In this document: piece after piece, positions 1-9,862 of the stretch
Layout: every line of letters begins with the position of its first letter
Position numbering within the stretch: the stretch's first letter is position 1
Assembly: GCF_022539665.2 (NCBI RefSeq)
Contig: NC_081340.1
Span: 1,116,001-1,180,000, forward strand
Source of the DNA: Daphnia carinata
Taxonomy: Eukaryota > Arthropoda > Branchiopoda > Diplostraca > Daphniidae
Direction of reading: 5' to 3'
DNA length: 64,000 nt
Made by a program: the position numbers and the translations under genes
The notes under the pieces: model-generated
Told to the model about the DNA's origin: nothing
The model's database searches: none
What the model saw: the letters and a program-made list of their open reading frames with translations, nothing else

Positions 1-459
1 TACTTTATTACATAATTTACCCTGCGGTACAAATTACATAAAAAGATCAATGTGTGATTTGGCATCATAGGTAAACAAAGTAGACGAATGACGGGACCGT
101 TGAGTCTGTGCCTCTGTGGGAACTGCGGGTTTAGGAAGATATGACGAGCAGTTATCCTACCCAATTTAATGTTTTCCAGAGATAAGATGTTTTCTTTATT
201 TAGTTTATCTAGTGAGTAGTACTTCAAAGTTGATGTGCCTATTTTAAAGGTCATTCCCTGACAGACCAATGGATATGGCACTAAAACGATTGCGTAGGAA
301 AATGCCATGTGGTGTGTGTGTCCATTGCTCGCCGTCGTAGAAAGTTATCCAATCGTCGAAACAACGATCTAATAAGGAGGAAGATAGACGAAATGTCACA
401 GGTGTTGGTGTTTCGAGCCCAGATTCTTCACGTATTCTACCCTACGGCCAATATTGAGA
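1..459. other. Upstream intergenic / 5' flank
   Basis: AT-rich sequence before the first recognisable exon at 460. Short open frames occur on both strands but have no family resemblance, splice context or codon bias. It probably contains the promoter and 5' UTR of the peptidase gene; I could not assign a TATA box or initiator. Confidence 0.4.
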
Positions 460-3269
460 ATGAACAAGCATTGGGTTTTTGGATTTGCAATCCTCTACGT
501 TGCCACAGACATAGCTATCGGTATGCTTGATTTTGAACTCGATTCATATACGTAATGTCGAATAATCATTTGTCGTCTTAATCTCGCAAACTCCATTCTA
601 AAATAAAGGTGTTGGTCTTTATTACGCTGGTTACCACAACGCCAGTCGATCGATGTCGGCAAATAAGCGAGATGTCTTCCAAGATTTACAAGACGAAATT
701 TCATCTGCAAAAATCGAAAGCTTCCTTAAGTAATAATTTATAATTGGATTTTTTAAAAAATTGATATTCTGCAGTGCCATTACCTTTAATTTAACATTGT
801 TTCAGACATCTAAGAAGTGTTCCCCATTTAGCTGGAACTGCAGAAGACAGTCAACAGGCTGAATGGCTGCGCGATCAGTTTCTCGAATTCGGTTTAGACC
901 AGGCCACTGTAGTTCCATACCATGTTCTACTGTCTTATCCAGACATGGAGAAACCAAATAAGGTCTACCTCATTGATAGCAACGGTGTAGCCAATTTCAC
1001 GTCTTCGGGTAAACAAATGCCATTGTACTCGCCAGAAGAAAATTCAACCCTTGTGGCACCCAATTTCAATGCGTACTCTGGAACTGGAACTGTTACATGC
1101 GTACGTTAAATGACATTGATTGTAGATATAAATATTAGACTCGTCACTGAGTTTTTAGTTATACTAAAACGTGCTCGTCATATAGGACGGCCTAGTCTAC
1201 GTTCATTTTGGACAGGAAGCTGATTATGAGTATTTGGCCAAAGAGGGAATCGACGTTACTGGCAAGATCGTGCTGGCTCGTTACGGTGCGTCATTTCGGG
1301 GAAATATCGTAAGCCAATGGGCAATAATATTTTTTTACTAGTAGCACTAAATACTTAAAATGTTTTTTTGTTTTTTTGTTTTTTGTTTTGTTTTTTTTTT
1401 TCGTTACTAGGCAGATCTAGCGGAAAAGAAAGGTGCCGCTGGTGTGTTATTGTATTCTGATCCCAAGGAGTTTGCGAAGAAAGGGAGGAATGAAACATAT
1501 CCAGATTCGTGGTGGATGCCGGGTATGGCCGTCCAGTCTGGCACTATTATGCTTGGAAATGGAGATCCTCTAACTCCATTCTACCCAGCCATCGGTATAT
1601 GCGTTTTCGTACAAGCGTGTAGGAATTGTTTAAGATAAGCTAAATCGGTGTTTTTATGACAACTGTTGAAGAAAGTGCTTATAGGATTCCTCAGTCACAG
1701 GCAATGCTACCCAACATCCCGGTGCAACCGATAGGTTATGACGAAGCAGAAATCTTATTACGGTTAGTGATACGAAGTCCTGGTTTGAGCAGGATGTCTT
1801 GAATTTACTTAGGTTCCAGTTACTTCAATTGTGAATGCTAATCCTGATTTTTTGTTTTATGGCATGTCCTATTTGCAGGTCATTGAAAGGGAAGGAAGCA
1901 CAAGACGAATGGTGGGGCAGTTTAAACACCACATATTTGTTAGGTCCTGAATTCCGGTCCATAAATTGGACAATCAAAATGGAAATTCTTACAGCAAATA
2001 AAATGGCAACAATATACAATACAATCGGCATGCTACACGGCCAAGAAGAACCAGGTAAGCTAGATAAACCTAGTTAAATACGCAGCTTGGCATACATTTA
2101 TCTATTGTAGATCGTTATGTGCTGGTCGGAAATCACCGCGACGCCTGGATTCTCGGTGCCCGTGATCCATCCAGCGCAACCGTCTCTATGATGGAGATGG
2201 CAAGAGCTTTCGGAAAAGCGAAACTTGACCACAGTTAAATATTCAGGTGTTAAATTCTGAATCTTTTACTAAACATCCTTCGCATTTCCCCCAAATAGGT
2301 TGGCACCCAAGGCGGAGTATTGTCTTTTGTAGTTGGGGAGCCGAAGAGTACGGCCTAATTGGATCTTACGAATGGGCTGAGGAGCACTCAAAGGTGTTGA
2401 GTCAAAGAGCTGTGGCCTACTTGAACGTTGACATTGCAGTCCAAGGTAAGTATTTGAATACTGTTGTCTATGTGACCCTCATTCCATTAAAGAATAAATA
2501 CTTAACGAGATTTTACTACCACAAAGGCAACTATTCTCTATGGGGAAAAGGAGCACCACTAATGAATAGTGTTTATTTGGAAAGCTCTAAGAAAATAAAA
2601 AATCCCAGCCAATCAGAAGTAGAAGCCGGACGACCTACCTTATTTGATACTTGGGCCTATCGCTATCCCGACACTTTGCATCCTGGTAGACCAAGGTATA
2701 TTAGCAATTGCGAAGAGTTTAGATTTTTGTTTAAGTTGTTAAACGAGATCACATTTTATGATGGAATATTTGTCTTGCGTAAACGGAACATGCAGGGTGA
2801 ATATTTTAGGAAGTGGGAGCGACTACACAGCTTTTATGCACATTTTGGGCATTCCTTCCATCGACATTTGTTACAATTATGAAGAGGTATTTGTGCTATT
2901 TAAAAATAATCTTTAGCACTACTGTAACGTGGTATTAATCCTTTATCTCTGGGCGTTCCACCTTAATTACGCAACGTTCATAGAACATTGGATCATATCC
3001 CCTCTACGTAAGTTTCGCCTTTTAGATTACAGACTCCGTCTAAACTAGCTGTTGAATTTTCAATCCTTTAGCACACACTCTATGAGACGCATCACCTAGT
3101 AGCTGACATCATCGACAAAGATTTCCTGTACCACCGAGCAGTCACACAGCTTTGGACAGAGATCGCCCATAATCTAACAGAATCAGTCATTTTGCCAATG
3201 GATTTGGCCTGGTACGCCATCTACTTGTCAGAGAGTGTGGCCAATATAAAAACACGTGTTACAAAGTAA
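460..3269 (+). CDS. NAALADase / glutamate carboxypeptidase II-like M28 peptidase, exons 1-13, truncated by a BEL insertion
   Basis: Spliced zinc metallopeptidase of the FOLH1/NAALAD2 family (M28B), a type II membrane ectopeptidase. Exons I can join in phase: 460-520, 609-729, 806-1100, 1186-1308, 1411-1594, 1672-1762, 1879-2054, 2111-2233, 2299-2445, 2527-2695, 2796-2886, 2984-3007 and 3072-3256. Exons 1-2 encode a short N terminus and one membrane segment ([18 protein letters not shown]). The motifs PHLAGT, GNHRDAW with the following ARDPSS, GAEEYG, NVDIAV and the HTLYET histidine supply the five zinc ligands and the general-base Glu. Most introns are GT-AG; the intron 8 donor (GTTAAA) is weak. 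Exon 13 runs into a BEL LTR at 3257, which gives four foreign codons and a TAA at 3267-3269, so the C-terminal helical dimerisation region is lost from this reading. The start at 460 was chosen because it puts a membrane anchor in frame with exon 2. Confidence 0.8.
3252..3256. repeat. Target-site duplication ACACG (left)
   Basis: Five bases immediately before the first BEL LTR, repeated exactly at 16038-16042 after the third LTR. A 5-bp duplication is usual for LTR retrotransposon integration. It lies inside exon 13 of the peptidase gene. Confidence 0.93.
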
Positions 3270-3639
3270 ACAAGTCTGTAGCGTATAAACGAATAAATGA
3301 AAACGAGAAACGAATGTCGAACTAGTCACAAAAAAAGGACTGTATTAAACTTAGCAAAAAAACGAGACAAAACTGAGACAGCGTGAGAAAAATGGCGACC
3401 CGACAGGTAGCACGGTCGAAAAAGAACTGAGCGTCCTTACACGTCACTAATCATAGCGTGCATCAGAAAAAACAACTGACATAAGCTTCGCGAAAACAAT
3501 AAGCCGCTAATTAAACTAAGGGAAGGGTAATGGTTGGCGCGCGAAGCCCGATCCTGGTTTCCATGGCGACTCGGGAACAGGAAGGGTAAATTGCAGACGC
3601 GCGAAGCCCGATCCGAGTTGCCATAGCAACTCGGTAACA
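3257..3639 (-). repeat. BEL LTR 1 (3' LTR of unit 1)
   Basis: 383 bp with a TGTTAC/GTAACA terminal inverted hexamer. For the minus-strand element this is the downstream LTR. Purine-rich sequence just inside it (GCAGCAGGGCCGGCTG read on the minus strand, about 3640-3655) is the likely polypurine tract. Confidence 0.92.
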
Positions 3640-3663
3640 CAGCCGGCCCTGCTGCGGCAAATC

Positions 3664-6600
3664 TCAAGCAGCATTGAAGGCTTCGACGCGGCACAGCATC
3701 GTGACCGGGCGAACGTAGGTTTTGCCGGACTTTGTGATGACTTCTGCTGCGCGCACCACACCGTCGGGTCCAGGCAACACTTTTTCGACGCGACAGATTT
3801 GCCAATGGCCACGCGGGGACTTCGGATCGACAAGAAGCACTATATCCTTAGCTTCTAAGTTTTTTTGCGTTTCCGTCCATTTGTTGCGGGTCGTAAGGGT
3901 TGGGAGATACTCTCGCAACCAGCGAGCCCACATCTGGTCTACTAGCTGTTGCGCATGATACCACCGACGACGAAAGCACCTAATTTCCGGGTCGATGACT
4001 TCAGCGGGTAGATGGGGATTGGGGCGCCCCAACAAAAAATGATTCGGGGTCAACGGCGCGAGCTCCTGGGGATCTGCTCCCAGGTAGGTTAACGGGCGAT
4101 CGTTCAAAGGCGCCTCAACTTCTATGACGACAGTAGCGAAGGTCTCTTCTTTGACAGTTTGCTGGCCAAGAATTGCGCGGAGGGCGTCCTTGCAAGAGCG
4201 CACAAGTCGCTCCCATACACCTCCAAAATGCGGGGCGGAAGGCGGGGAGAAATGCCATCGGATCTCCTTACGCGCCAGCTGATCGACGATTTTGGCGTCG
4301 TTTAGGCGGGTCACTGCTTCACGCAGCTCGCGTTCTCCAGCCGTCAAGTTGGTGCCGTTGTCGCTGAAAACGTCAGCGGGTGCACCTCGTCGGCTAACGA
4401 AGCGGGTAAACGCCATCAGGAACGAGTCGACATCCAGAGATGGGGCTATCTCCAGATGGATCGCGCGGGTGGAAAGGCAGGTGAACAGGGCGATCCAGCG
4501 GTTCTCCGTGCGGCGGCCAATCGAAATGGGGAACGGGCCAAGATAGTCCACACCAACGTTGGTAAACGGCGGGTTGAATGATTCGACCCGTTTTGCAGGA
4601 AGCGGAGCCATCATTGGCTGGAACGGCCGAGATCTCATCCGGGAACAGTAAGGGCAGAAAGTTATCACGGACTTTACTGCTTCACGTCCTCGCAGCACCC
4701 AGTACCGAGCACGCACTTCGGCCAGCGTCCGGTCAACTCGCCCGTGGGCAACGGAAAGATGCGCCCACCTAATAAACAACTTAGTTACCGGATGCTTCGG
4801 GTCGAGAACCGCTGGATGACGGGCTTCGGTGTTGATCGGGGCGTTCTCAAGGCGGCCACCGACACGAACGATTCCGGCACTGACGAGGTAGACGGACAGC
4901 TTCAGTAGCCGGGATTCAGGGCGGATTGTTTTCTTCTTCTGCAGCCGGTGTAAGTCGTCGAAAAACGAAGCGCGTTGCGAAATGCGAATCAGAAGAAGGC
5001 GGGCAGACTTAAGCTCGGTCGCACTCTGTTGCCGGCCCGTTTTCAGATCCTCGATCGGTTCGGATGGTGGGTCTGCACGGCTGCCGCCTGGATTTACCTT
5101 TCGCTCGATCCGTCTTCGATTTACGAGGACCCGCGTGTTGGTGACAAATCTCCAAATCCAGGCGACAATGCGCACGAGACGGTGCAAGTTGTCAATACGG
5201 GCGGCAAAATAATCTAGCGGTCCGCTAGAAACGATGACAGCTAGGCATGCGATAGATTCTTCATCGTCGTCGCCTAGTGCACAATCCGGCATCTGGGCGG
5301 GCCAATGTTCGGGTGGCATAGCGAGGAACTCCGGGCCGCGATACCAACGATGATTCGGGTCGAGCTCGGACGGGCAAAGGCCACGGCTACATTCATCAGC
5401 CGGGTTTAGGATGCCTGGAATATGGCGCCACTGCTGCGGGGTAGTCGAATCAAGGATCTCCGAAATTCTATTAGCGACGAAGACGTTGTAGCGGCGATGA
5501 TTGGCGTGAATCCAACGAAGAACGGTCATCGCGTCCACCCAGAAAAATACGGAAGAAATGGGCAGCGTCATTTCCTTCAGCAAATAATTCACCAGCCGGA
5601 CTGCTAACAGCGCACCTTGGAGTTCCATCTTCGGGATAGAGATTTGGTGGATCGGAGCAACTCTCACCTTCGCCATCGCGAACGCAACTCCGATCTTGTC
5701 GTGCAGCTCAGAACGAAGAAAAACGACGACTCTAAATCCGTCATTCGATGCATCTGAAAATGCATGTAACTGGAACGATAAGTAGGCTGATTGAGGGCGC
5801 GTAATGAGACTTCGCGGGATGTTCAGTGACTCGAGCGCAGGAAGATGCTCCATAAAACGTCCCCACCGATTCAAAATATCAGCAGGCAAAACTTCATCCC
5901 AGCCACTTTTAAGCCGCCAGATGTCCTGAAGAATAATCTTCGCCACCAAGACCACCGGCACGAGCAGACCAAGCGGATCGTAAATGCTCGCGACGGCAGC
6001 AAGAATGGAGCGTTTCGACTGGGCTTCGTTTGACGGCTTGAAACGAAAAAGGAATTCATCTCGTTCGCTGCTCCACAGATAACCCAGCGTCCGTTCGGTC
6101 GGCAAATCGTCGAAGTCCAAATCGAGATCGGGCATAAGGCGAGACGCGGAGGGCACGCGATCCAGCAACTGACGTGAAGAACTGAGGAACTGGACGAGGT
6201 TGAAGCCACCTAGGCTAAGCAGTTCCACAAGTTTCTGGCAGGTTGATACTCCGTCTTCCACTTCGTCGAACGATGCTAATAAATTATCCACATAGAAGTC
6301 GGAGCGTATCCGGCTCGCGACTTCCTGCAGGTGGACGGGTGCATCTTTTTCGAGGCGTTGAAGGGCAAAACTGCATGTTGTTGGCGAAGACACGGCGCCG
6401 AAAATGTGCACCGTCATTTGGTACTCCTGGATAGGATTTTCAGTTCCCGGCTCCCTCCATAGAAAGCGAAACATTGGCCGGTCGCTTTCTCGCACCAGAA
6501 CCTGGTAAAACATTCTGGCGATGTCAGCAGTAACAGCAATCCTCCTTTCACGAAAGCGAAGCAGCACTGCGAGTAGCTGAGTCGTCAGATCCGGCCCTTT

Positions 6601-9069
6601 CAGCAGGACGTCATTAATGGCCATTCCTTTAAAGCGGGCAGCAGCGTCATAGACGAGTCGAACCTTGTTGGGCTTGCTGGGATGCTGAACCGGGTGAAAC
6701 GGGAGATACCAAATCTTGGAATCGGGATCGGTGGAAGTGACTCTTGTAGCGTGGCCGCTGCGAAGTACTTCTTGCATTTGTTCGGAAACTGCTTTGCGTA
6801 GATCGCTGTTCGACTGCAGTCTCCTCTCCAAGGCGAAAAACTTCCGTCGGGCAAACTCCTTGTTGTCCGGCAGCTTCGGGCAGTCGGGGCGCATGGGTAA
6901 ACCGACTTCGTAGCGAACTCCAGTATGGCGAATGGTCGCTTCCAACTGCTCTACGGCGCAACGGTCAAGCGCGGACATAAAGGTTTTGGGGGCCTCACGA
7001 ACGGGCAGCGATTGAGTCCTCCAAAATCGCTCAACGGACTCCTCCAGCAGCTCGATGGAATCCAATTTGACGAAATTTATACTTGCTGCTTCCGCAGCGG
7101 ACATCGGAAAGGTTTTACCCACGACGCACCAACCGAACGGGGTGCGAACTGCATTAGGTCCTTGAACACCTGCTGGCGGGCGACGGACTTCGAAATTCAG
7201 GTGAGCATCCTGGACGTCCATGCCAATCAGAACTTGGACTTCTGTGGCATCCCGAGCGGGAAAATCAAGGCCGCGAAGATACTCGAGCGAGGTGGAAGAG
7301 TTTTTCAGCCGGCGGTGCCCAACGTTGAGATGGGGAACTACGAAAGCGTCGGAAACCGGACAACTTTCCTTTCCGTCCAGCGATGACACTGTGAAATCCA
7401 CCAAACGAGTGTCGACGATTGGATCTTTCCCGTGGAAAGTCCCAAAGCGAATTTTGCGAGGCCGGCCCGTTAGGCCGAGTGCTTCAGCCGCGTCCTCACG
7501 CAACAAAGTAGCTTGGCTAACGGTGTCCAGTAGAGCGAAGACGTCGAGGGTACGATCACCAGCACGAAGACGAACCGGAACAACGGCCAAAAGAACGTTT
7601 GATGCTGAGCGGGGTGCAATGGCGAAAGTCTGCGGACCTGGAACGCCGCTCGAATCTTCGTTCGGAGGTGGAAAACGGCGGAGTCCACTCCTCTCGGGGA
7701 AAACTCTTTCCGCACCATGCACCAGCGAATGATGGCGAGCACGGCATCCGGACGATTCACAGGCCGGCTTCGAACGACAGTCGGTACTTCGATGTTTCCC
7801 TCCAAGACAATTGAAGCAGATACCTTTCTCTTTCACCACCAACGCTCGATCGTTCGGCGACATCCGTCGAAATTCCGCACAGCTACTCAGACGATGTGCC
7901 TCGCCGCAGCTCGGACAGACGATATCCGCTTCTCTAATTGCCTGGGTAGACAAAACGGTTGGCGGTGGACGGACGGGCGGCGACTTTGCGGCTGAGGGTT
8001 TGAATGAAGGGTGTCTTGTGAGGTTAGGATGCTCAAAAGAAACACGCTTTCCGCGGGGCTCGATCCTGGGCGCTAGCTCGACAGACGCAAAGGCGATCCT
8101 CTCCTCTTCAACAACCTCCTCCAGGAACCGATCGAGATCGCCAAGATCTACAACTCTTGGCAAACGTTTTCTAACATAGCGGGCCCAGCGATGTTGAAAA
8201 AGAGGCGGCAATTTTTGAATTGCTTGGTCTAGGTTGGCAGCACTTTTCAAGTCGTGCTCTAACCCTCCTTGCTCCAATACGACGACTGCTCCGTGCAGCT
8301 GATCCGAAAACAGCTCCAGCGCCTGACGATCACCTGGTTTGACGATAGGGAGACTCAACAGATCGCGAATTTGGCAGCGGGCAATCTGCTCACTCGAACC
8401 GTAGTGTTTCTTCAGGTAGGAAAGAACAGCCGGGTAGCCTCGAGGCGCTCTCAAAAGCGGGGAGATGCGGCGCAGAACATTGGGGCCTACCCACTCGGTT
8501 AGAATGGCTAAGCGCTGGGCGTCGTTCGGGATGACGTCATGGACGAGAGCCTGGAAGCGCGAGGAAAAGAGCAGCCAATCACGCGGGTCGCCGTCAAAGG
8601 GAGTTTTACACGCAAATGGCGCCGATCCTCCAAACATCCAGGGAACAATAGTGTTTGCGGGTACAGCTGCTGGGTCCTTCTCCAAGTTGTCGACCCAGCT
8701 GTCCACTTTTAAGACGGCCGACCGCGATTCCGGGACGTTTTTGGAGCGGGTCTTTAGTTTTGACGACGGCATAGGGCGCAATTCCTCGTCGAATTCGCTG
8801 AGGGAGCTCAAAGAGAGCGGCGAAGACGAACGAATGGATCTCTTCGAAAACTCCTCAGTCATACGAAGCCGGGCAATTTCATCCTCGATTTTTCGCTCCT
8901 GTCGTCTGGCTGAGACGCGCTCTTTCTCCTCCTGAAGTTTGCGGGCCAGCTCGCTAAGGCGTAGATCTTCATCCTTCTCTTCTTCTCTTCTCTTCCGGAT
9001 CAACTCGAGCTCGAGTTCGGCGGCACGCCGTTCTCGCGTCAGGATCGAAAGAGCTGAATTTCCCGACAA
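3664..9069 (-). CDS. BEL/Pao Gag-Pol polyprotein, unit 1 (1801 aa)
   Basis: Single frame for all retrotransposon proteins. In order: charged coiled coil (about 8-75); gag-like region with FDGDPRDW (about 158); Cys/His knuckles CPSCGEAH and CFNCLGGKH (about 400-460); retropepsin with LLDTVSQ (D515); reverse transcriptase with ADIARMFYQ (about 847) and FYVDNLL (D928); RNase H with the catalytic Asp in FFWVDAM (D1179); integrase with an HHCC finger ending CPYC (C1475) and DDE residues D1508, D1570 and E1620. Two key sites look abnormal: the retropepsin D-T/S-G triad reads DTV, and the RT YxDD box reads YVDN. The start is the first Met of the frame, 366 nt inside the primer site. Length and order fit complete BEL elements. 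Confidence 0.93.
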   Translation of the reverse strand: MSGNSALSILTRERRAAELELELIRKRREEEKDEDLRLSELARKLQEEKERVSARRQERKIEDEIARLRMTEEFSKRSIRSSSPLSLSSLSEFDEELRPMPSSKLKTRSKNVPESRSAVLKVDSWVDNLEKDPAAVPANTIVPWMFGGSAPFACKTPFDGDPRDWLLFSSRFQALVHDVIPNDAQRLAILTEWVGPNVLRRISPLLRAPRGYPAVLSYLKKHYGSSEQIARCQIRDLLSLPIVKPGDRQALELFSDQLHGAVVVLEQGGLEHDLKSAANLDQAIQKLPPLFQHRWARYVRKRLPRVVDLGDLDRFLEEVVEEERIAFASVELAPRIEPRGKRVSFEHPNLTRHPSFKPSAAKSPPVRPPPTVLSTQAIREADIVCPSCGEAHRLSSCAEFRRMSPNDRALVVKEKGICFNCLGGKHRSTDCRSKPACESSGCRARHHSLVHGAERVFPERSGLRRFPPPNEDSSGVPGPQTFAIAPRSASNVLLAVVPVRLRAGDRTLDVFALLDTVSQATLLREDAAEALGLTGRPRKIRFGTFHGKDPIVDTRLVDFTVSSLDGKESCPVSDAFVVPHLNVGHRRLKNSSTSLEYLRGLDFPARDATEVQVLIGMDVQDAHLNFEVRRPPAGVQGPNAVRTPFGWCVVGKTFPMSAAEAASINFVKLDSIELLEESVERFWRTQSLPVREAPKTFMSALDRCAVEQLEATIRHTGVRYEVGLPMRPDCPKLPDNKEFARRKFFALERRLQSNSDLRKAVSEQMQEVLRSGHATRVTSTDPDSKIWYLPFHPVQHPSKPNKVRLVYDAAARFKGMAINDVLLKGPDLTTQLLAVLLRFRERRIAVTADIARMFYQVLVRESDRPMFRFLWREPGTENPIQEYQMTVHIFGAVSSPTTCSFALQRLEKDAPVHLQEVASRIRSDFYVDNLLASFDEVEDGVSTCQKLVELLSLGGFNLVQFLSSSRQLLDRVPSASRLMPDLDLDFDDLPTERTLGYLWSSERDEFLFRFKPSNEAQSKRSILAAVASIYDPLGLLVPVVLVAKIILQDIWRLKSGWDEVLPADILNRWGRFMEHLPALESLNIPRSLITRPQSAYLSFQLHAFSDASNDGFRVVVFLRSELHDKIGVAFAMAKVRVAPIHQISIPKMELQGALLAVRLVNYLLKEMTLPISSVFFWVDAMTVLRWIHANHRRYNVFVANRISEILDSTTPQQWRHIPGILNPADECSRGLCPSELDPNHRWYRGPEFLAMPPEHWPAQMPDCALGDDDEESIACLAVIVSSGPLDYFAARIDNLHRLVRIVAWIWRFVTNTRVLVNRRRIERKVNPGGSRADPPSEPIEDLKTGRQQSATELKSARLLLIRISQRASFFDDLHRLQKKKTIRPESRLLKLSVYLVSAGIVRVGGRLENAPINTEARHPAVLDPKHPVTKLFIRWAHLSVAHGRVDRTLAEVRARYWVLRGREAVKSVITFCPYCSRMRSRPFQPMMAPLPAKRVESFNPPFTNVGVDYLGPFPISIGRRTENRWIALFTCLSTRAIHLEIAPSLDVDSFLMAFTRFVSRRGAPADVFSDNGTNLTAGERELREAVTRLNDAKIVDQLARKEIRWHFSPPSAPHFGGVWERLVRSCKDALRAILGQQTVKEETFATVVIEVEAPLNDRPLTYLGADPQELAPLTPNHFLLGRPNPHLPAEVIDPEIRCFRRRWYHAQQLVDQMWARWLREYLPTLTTRNKWTETQKNLEAKDIVLLVDPKSPRGHWQICRVEKVLPGPDGVVRAAEVITKSGKTYVRPVTMLCRVEAFNAA

Positions 9070-9434
9070 ATGAGAGAAAGCGCTACCGGCAATGGAAGAT
9101 TTTGATCTTACCGAGGGCGAGCGATTACCCTCGGCTTGATGACGAGAAGACCGGTCTTGGACAAAAACTTCTCCGGGCCGGGATACAGTTTATTCACGGG
9201 GCTGCAGCAGGGATCCGGAGGGGACATCCAGCGGAGTAGAATCAGGTGGACGTGTCGGGTCAGCCATATCACGGCGGCAATAAAGCTTTAGCTCAAATCC
9301 CGTAACTCTGACCGTTACCCCTCCTGGGCTGGCGGTTGATTCAGAGTCGGGATGTCTAGAGACAAAAGCACATGCTAGCACAAGACGAAAAAGCGACGAA
9401 AAGAATGCTACTTAAAGGTTACCAGAGTCGATTG
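9070..9434 (-). other. BEL unit 1 untranslated leader
   Basis: Non-coding leader between primer-binding site and polyprotein start. A 63-codon frame on the minus strand (9190-9381) lacks a family match and I do not call it. It is identical in layout to 15269-15633 in unit 2. Confidence 0.6.
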
Positions 9435-9452
9435 TCCCGGGTTTCGGCACCA
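9435..9452 (-). promoter_or_regulatory. BEL unit 1 primer-binding site (tRNA-Phe)
   Basis: The minus strand reads TGGTGCCGAAACCCGGGA three bases inside the LTR. This is complementary over 18 nt to the 3' end of animal tRNA-Phe as I know it (TCCCGGGTTTCGGCACCA). Minus-strand DNA synthesis would start here. Confidence 0.85.
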
Positions 9453-9455
9453 CTT

Positions 9456-9838
9456 TGTTACAAAGTAAACAAGTCTGTAGCGTATAAACGAAAAAATGAA
9501 AACGAGAAACGAATGTCGAACTAGTCACAAAAAAAGGACTGTATTAAACTTAGCAAAAAAACGAGACAAAACTGAGACAGCGTGAGAAAAATGGCGACCC
9601 GACAGGTAGCACGGTCGAAAAAGAACTGAGCGTCCTTACACGTCACTAATCATAGCGTGCATCAGAAAAAACAACTGACATAAGCTTCGCGAAAACAATA
9701 AGCCGCTAATTAAACTAAGGGAAGGGTAATGGTTGGCGCGCGAAGCCCGATCCTGGTTTCCATGGCGACTCGGGAACAGGAAGGGTAAATTGCAGACGCG
9801 CGAAGCCCGATCCGAGTTGCCATAGCAACTCGGTAACA
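9456..9838 (-). repeat. BEL LTR 2 (shared middle LTR)
   Basis: 383 bp. It acts at once as the 5' LTR of unit 1 and the 3' LTR of unit 2, the hallmark of an LTR-LTR recombination tandem. The LTR reverse complement should hold promoter and polyadenylation signals; I could not assign a clear TATA box. Confidence 0.93.
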
Positions 9839-9862
9839 CAGCCGGCCCTGCTGCGGCAAATC

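Noticed and set aside
4975..8935. Plus-strand frames of up to 170 codons opposite the BEL polyprotein
   Set aside because: Antisense shadows of a strongly coding minus-strand frame; they repeat identically in unit 2 and have no family resemblance.
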